Shown here piece by piece: positions 13,940 to 16,095 of a stretch of 16,095 nucleotides of DNA. The stretch covers positions 1-16,095 of the forward strand of contig UQJT01000048.1 of NCBI GenBank assembly GCA_900541395.1, in the 5' to 3' direction. A program made the translations under genes and the position numbers. Position 1 is the first letter of the stretch, and each line of letters opens with the position of its first letter. The notes beneath the pieces were generated by a model that saw only the letters and a program-made list of their open reading frames with translations, had not been told where the DNA came from and made no database searches. The DNA is from an uncultured Desulfovibrio sp. GTDB lineage: Bacteria; Desulfobacterota; Desulfovibrionia; Desulfovibrionales; Desulfovibrionaceae.

Positions 13940-13979
13940 CATGTATGTCTCCAAGAAGAAGGCAAAATAAAAAATTATG

Positions 13980-14411
13980 CTACAGCATAAGGAAGGGCCC
14001 CAGCAGCTCATAGCCGGTCCAGCATTCCACCAGCACCAACACCACCAGGAACACATTGACACCACCGTGGAGAAGGGGCAGCCAAAAGCGCTTTCTCTTC
14101 CACTTGTTCATAACATAGCCCGTGACCAGTCCGAACAGGGAAAGGATGATGATAAACCAGGCAAGCGTGGCGTGCAGACCCGTCATGTGAGTGCTGCCGA
14201 ACAAGGAATGGGTGACGTAAAATCCCAGGGCCCCCAAAGTCCAAAGCACAAGTCCCACGGACCCCAGGCGCACATGCTGCTTCCAGGGGAAGATGACTCG
14301 CTTGCCCCGAGTCATGGAAAAGCGTTTCCAGCCCTGCCACAAAGCCCATAGGCCGATTATCGCCGCCACCACCTGCATCAGAGGGTGCAGCCAGATAAGA
14401 GTTTGGTTCAT
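13980..14411 (-). CDS. Four-helix His-rich membrane protein, DUF4079-like (probable b-type cytochrome fold)
   Basis: 143-residue inner-membrane protein with four hydrophobic helices at about 5-27, 48-68, 79-102 and 110-138. Conserved-looking His residues sit at helix ends: His9 (WLHP), His46 (FPWKQHVRLG), His80 (TGLHATLAW) and His115 (LLHGGVNV), the arrangement expected for bis-His heme b ligation as in cytochrome b561-type proteins; His68 and His75 lie in a loop. This resembles DUF4079 proteins, whose function is not established, so electron transfer or heme handling is inference. I chose ATG 14411 because GGAAGGAG precedes it by 7 nt; an in-frame ATG at 14435 has no site. It has a consensus -35 and a Fur-like box upstream and its own terminator, so it is probably a single-gene iron-regulated unit. 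Confidence 0.7.
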   Translation of the reverse strand: MNQTLIWLHPLMQVVAAIIGLWALWQGWKRFSMTRGKRVIFPWKQHVRLGSVGLVLWTLGALGFYVTHSLFGSTHMTGLHATLAWFIIILSLFGLVTGYVMNKWKRKRFWLPLLHGGVNVFLVVLVLVECWTGYELLGPFLML

Positions 14412-14484
14412 GCGCGCGCTCCTTCCATATCGCAAGATAGAATTTTAGTGCAGAGGAGATGGAGACTATCGGGAATAAAAATTT

Positions 14485-14490
14485 TGTCAA
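14485..14490 (-). promoter_or_regulatory. -35 element of the DUF4079-like gene
   Basis: Perfect TTGACA on the minus strand, immediately next to the Fur-like box. The -10 is weak: TAGTCT at 16-bp spacing, or GATAGT at 14. Expected transcript start is about 50 nt before the gene. Confidence 0.45.
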
Positions 14491-14491
14491 T

Positions 14492-14516
14492 ATTGATTAT
14501 TATTATGATAATCAAT
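14492..14516. promoter_or_regulatory. Fur-like box upstream of the DUF4079-like gene
   Basis: Arms ATTGATTAT (14492-14500) and ATAATCAAT (14508-14516) form a perfect 9-bp dyad. The central 19 bp, GATTATTATTATGATAATC (14495-14513), match 14 of 19 positions of the classic Fur consensus. It abuts the TTGACA -35 at 14485-14490, where bound Fur would block RNA polymerase. Confidence 0.6.
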
Positions 14517-14675
14517 TCCAAGGGCGATTCAGCCGTTTTTCCGGATTCCGGTCTGCCTCAGCTTTTCAACCATAGGCTCCCATCCGATGTCTTAATTAAA
14601 AATAAAAACTCAACATAGTTACGGTTCATAAAAACACGACGAAACAAGCCGTTTGGGCAGACACAAAAAATAGCG

Positions 14676-15632
14676 CTATAGTTTGGAATAGAACCAATAA
14701 AAAATGGGACGCCCATGAGGAGACACAAAAAGTCGAACAAAAATATGGATAAGCGGATGCTTTGGAGGAAAATGAGCATTTAATAAATCATGGCAGTAGG
14801 ACAAAAGTTGACGTTCCCAAGCGGGTGTAAGGCAATGCTGCTTGACCGCGCGTCTTCCATAGTGATGAAATCTACGCCAGAACTCTTTGGAAACAAAAGG
14901 CAGAACTTCAAGAAGCCCCTGTTCTTTAAAAAACATAAAAGCATCATGATTAACTGTAAAAATATCCAATCTGCTTTTTGAAAACGTAGTACGCATAAAA
15001 GAATTTTGGCGCAATCGATATCCGTACAAACTCTCAGTAATTAAAACAACAGTTGAACAAAACAGTAAAACATGATTATTAAAAAATTCATCCTCATGGT
15101 TCAGTCCGTCCGGAAATCTGACATATTCCATCAAACTGCGGGCATACAACTTACCCCACACAGTAAATGGAAACCGAGAATGCTGATAGTGTTCCGTCAC
15201 GGCCTGGGCTCCGGACAGGACCCAGGCGGTTCCGCTATGTCCTTTATCTTCAAGGGGCGCGTCTTCCGCAATTTCCTGATGAGAACAGCATGCCATTTGC
15301 GCGTTATGGGTTTCAGCCGCGGTGAGGAGCAACTGCAGATACTCGGGATGGATACAATCGTCGGCATCCACAAAGGTCACCCATTCTCCCCGAGCAACCT
15401 GGATACCCGCATTACGGGCCGAGGAAACACCGGCATTGGCCTGATGAACAACCCGAATGCGGGCATCGCGGCTTGCATAGGCGTCACACAGGCGGGCAGA
15501 CCCATCCTGTGAGCCGTCATCGACAAGAATACATTCAAAATCGGTACACGTCTGCGCAAGAATACTATCGACGCAGCTCGAAAGGTAATTTTCAACATTA
15601 TACACAGGAACTATCAGCGAGACAGCAGGCAT
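14676..15632 (-). CDS. Family 2 glycosyltransferase
   Basis: 318-residue GT-A fold glycosyltransferase of the GT2 type, which moves a sugar from a nucleotide-sugar to a growing glycan in the cytoplasm. Residues 1-100 are classic: SLIVPVYNVENYLSSCVDSI (5-24), ILVDDGSQDGS (35-45) with the nucleotide-binding Asp pair, NAGVSSARNAGI (66-77), and the metal-binding DADD (89-92). Later, NHEDEFFNN supplies the likely ED catalytic-base region. The C-terminal 120 residues are aromatic and basic without a clear transmembrane helix. Length is normal for EpsJ/WcaA-like enzymes. AGGAGG lies a few nt before the ATG. The 3' half is strikingly AT-rich (18 of 60 bases G or C at 14941-15000) against a GC-rich 5' half and neighbours, a sign of transfer common in surface-glycan genes. 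It stands alone, so substrate cannot be inferred. Confidence 0.92.
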   Translation of the reverse strand: MPAVSLIVPVYNVENYLSSCVDSILAQTCTDFECILVDDGSQDGSARLCDAYASRDARIRVVHQANAGVSSARNAGIQVARGEWVTFVDADDCIHPEYLQLLLTAAETHNAQMACCSHQEIAEDAPLEDKGHSGTAWVLSGAQAVTEHYQHSRFPFTVWGKLYARSLMEYVRFPDGLNHEDEFFNNHVLLFCSTVVLITESLYGYRLRQNSFMRTTFSKSRLDIFTVNHDAFMFFKEQGLLEVLPFVSKEFWRRFHHYGRRAVKQHCLTPAWERQLLSYCHDLLNAHFPPKHPLIHIFVRLFVSPHGRPIFYWFYSKL

Positions 15633-15762
15633 ACCCCCCTCCTTCTTAGAAGACTTAGCATGCCATGCCGCTTCGCGGCAAGCGGAATAGCCCGCTCAAG
15701 GACATCGGATTGAACCGTAACGCATTGCTGTATATTTCTGCTTTATTCCATTCCTCCCATAA

Positions 15763-16095
15763 TTATCCCCTGCGCCCTCCGGGCGGGGTCACGTCCAAGC
15801 CCCACGTCATGCTGACACCCTTCCCGCCGTACGGCCCGGCCGGGGGCGCGATTTTTCTCAGGTCGTGCCCGCACCCCTGACAGTTTCGACGGCGGCGGGC
15901 CGGGGTACGCACAAAGGGTAATCCCCTTGTCGTAACTTCATGCCGCCCCCCATACGGGGATGGATGTATGCGCCCGCCTGTTCCGAAAGCGAAGCTTTGG
16001 TTGGAACAGGCGGGCAGCGAACAGAGAGGCTCAGCGCGATGTACGGGGGGTGATTCGGGGGTTTGGAAAGGGGCCTCGAAGGGGGGCAACGCCCC
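15763..16095 (-). CDS. Possible 3' end of an unidentified gene, or non-coding repeat
   Basis: A minus-strand frame is open from the right edge to TAA at 15765-15763, giving about 110 residues rich in Pro, Gly and Arg with a CQGCGHDLR zinc-ribbon-like half-motif. The GC-rich block stops sharply at its end, where AT-rich DNA begins. No family is recognised; part of the reading is simply the 15972-16015 hairpin translated. I consider a non-coding or repeat origin at least as likely. Between 15633 and 15762 I see only a small hairpin TGCCGC-ttc-GCGGCA (15666-15680). Confidence 0.2.
   Translation of the reverse strand, partial: GALPPFEAPFQTPESPPVHRAEPLCSLPACSNQSFAFGTGGRIHPSPYGGRHEVTTRGLPFVRTPARRRRNCQGCGHDLRKIAPPAGPYGGKGVSMTWGLDVTPPGGRRG
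15972..16015. repeat. Large two-tier hairpin near the right edge
   Basis: Perfect 13-bp outer stem GCCCGCCTGTTCC (15972-15984) / GGAACAGGCGGGC (16003-16015) with an inner stem AAAGC-gaa-GCTTT (15986-15998). There is no T tract on either strand, so it is not an ordinary terminator; a REP-like or mobile-element-end hairpin is possible. Confidence 0.65.

Noticed and set aside
14558..14779. Minus-strand 73-codon frame overlapping the glycosyltransferase 3' end
   Set aside because: Mostly inside the glycosyltransferase in another frame, in AT-rich DNA, with no ribosome site.
1..16095. CRISPR arrays, tRNA or rRNA genes, insertion sequences
   Set aside because: No regularly spaced direct repeats, no tRNA cloverleaf or rRNA segment, and no transposase-like frame were seen on either strand.

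Overview
The window is GC-rich, bacterial and gene-dense. Its gene set points to a delta-proteobacterial sulfate reducer of the Desulfovibrionaceae: an EFR1-type flavodoxin/ferredoxin, a HbpS-like periplasmic protein, a DUF4079-like b-type membrane protein, a single-domain AbrB membrane protein and a type III secretion effector/chaperone pair. The taxonomic call is inference from gene content; no rRNA or other phylogenetic marker is present.

Layout, left to right. (1) 1-2147 (+): large-subunit catalase KatE (HPII type), cut by the left edge, followed by a strong terminator. (2) 2564-3376 (+): flavodoxin-fold protein with two 4Fe-4S clusters (EFR1 family) behind a TTGACA promoter. (3) 3377-3731: a non-coding stretch packed with perfect hairpins. 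(4) 3732-5618 (+): ABC exporter half-transporter, convergent with (5) 5641-6018 (-): fluoride channel CrcB, itself divergent from (6) 6194-6460 (+): YbiI-like DksA/TraR zinc-finger protein. (7) 6606-10181 (+): a sigma-54-type promoter, a 923-residue two-repeat alpha-helical protein, an intercistronic 14-bp hairpin, a CesT/Tir-type secretion chaperone and a strong terminator. I read this as a self-contained type III effector/chaperone operon. (8) 12005-10212 (-): nfo (endonuclease IV) followed by a DUF1848 radical-SAM-like protein, 18 bp apart. (9) 12491-12991 (+): half-size AbrB-family membrane protein, convergent with (10) 13062-13559 (-): secreted HbpS/GlcG-like protein. (11) 13980-14411 (-): four-helix His-rich membrane protein with a Fur-like box abutting its -35. 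(12) 14676-15632 (-): family 2 glycosyltransferase with an AT-rich 3' half. (13) 15633-16095: no convincing gene, but a large two-tier hairpin.

Functionally the window is accessory and stress related: peroxide (KatE), DNA repair (Nfo), fluoride (CrcB), iron/heme (HbpS-like and DUF4079-like genes with Fur-like boxes), export (ABC) and host or cell interaction (effector/chaperone, glycosyltransferase). The strongest candidate for an undescribed system is the sigma-54-driven effector/chaperone operon, because the effector is a large internally duplicated protein that I cannot assign to any named family.
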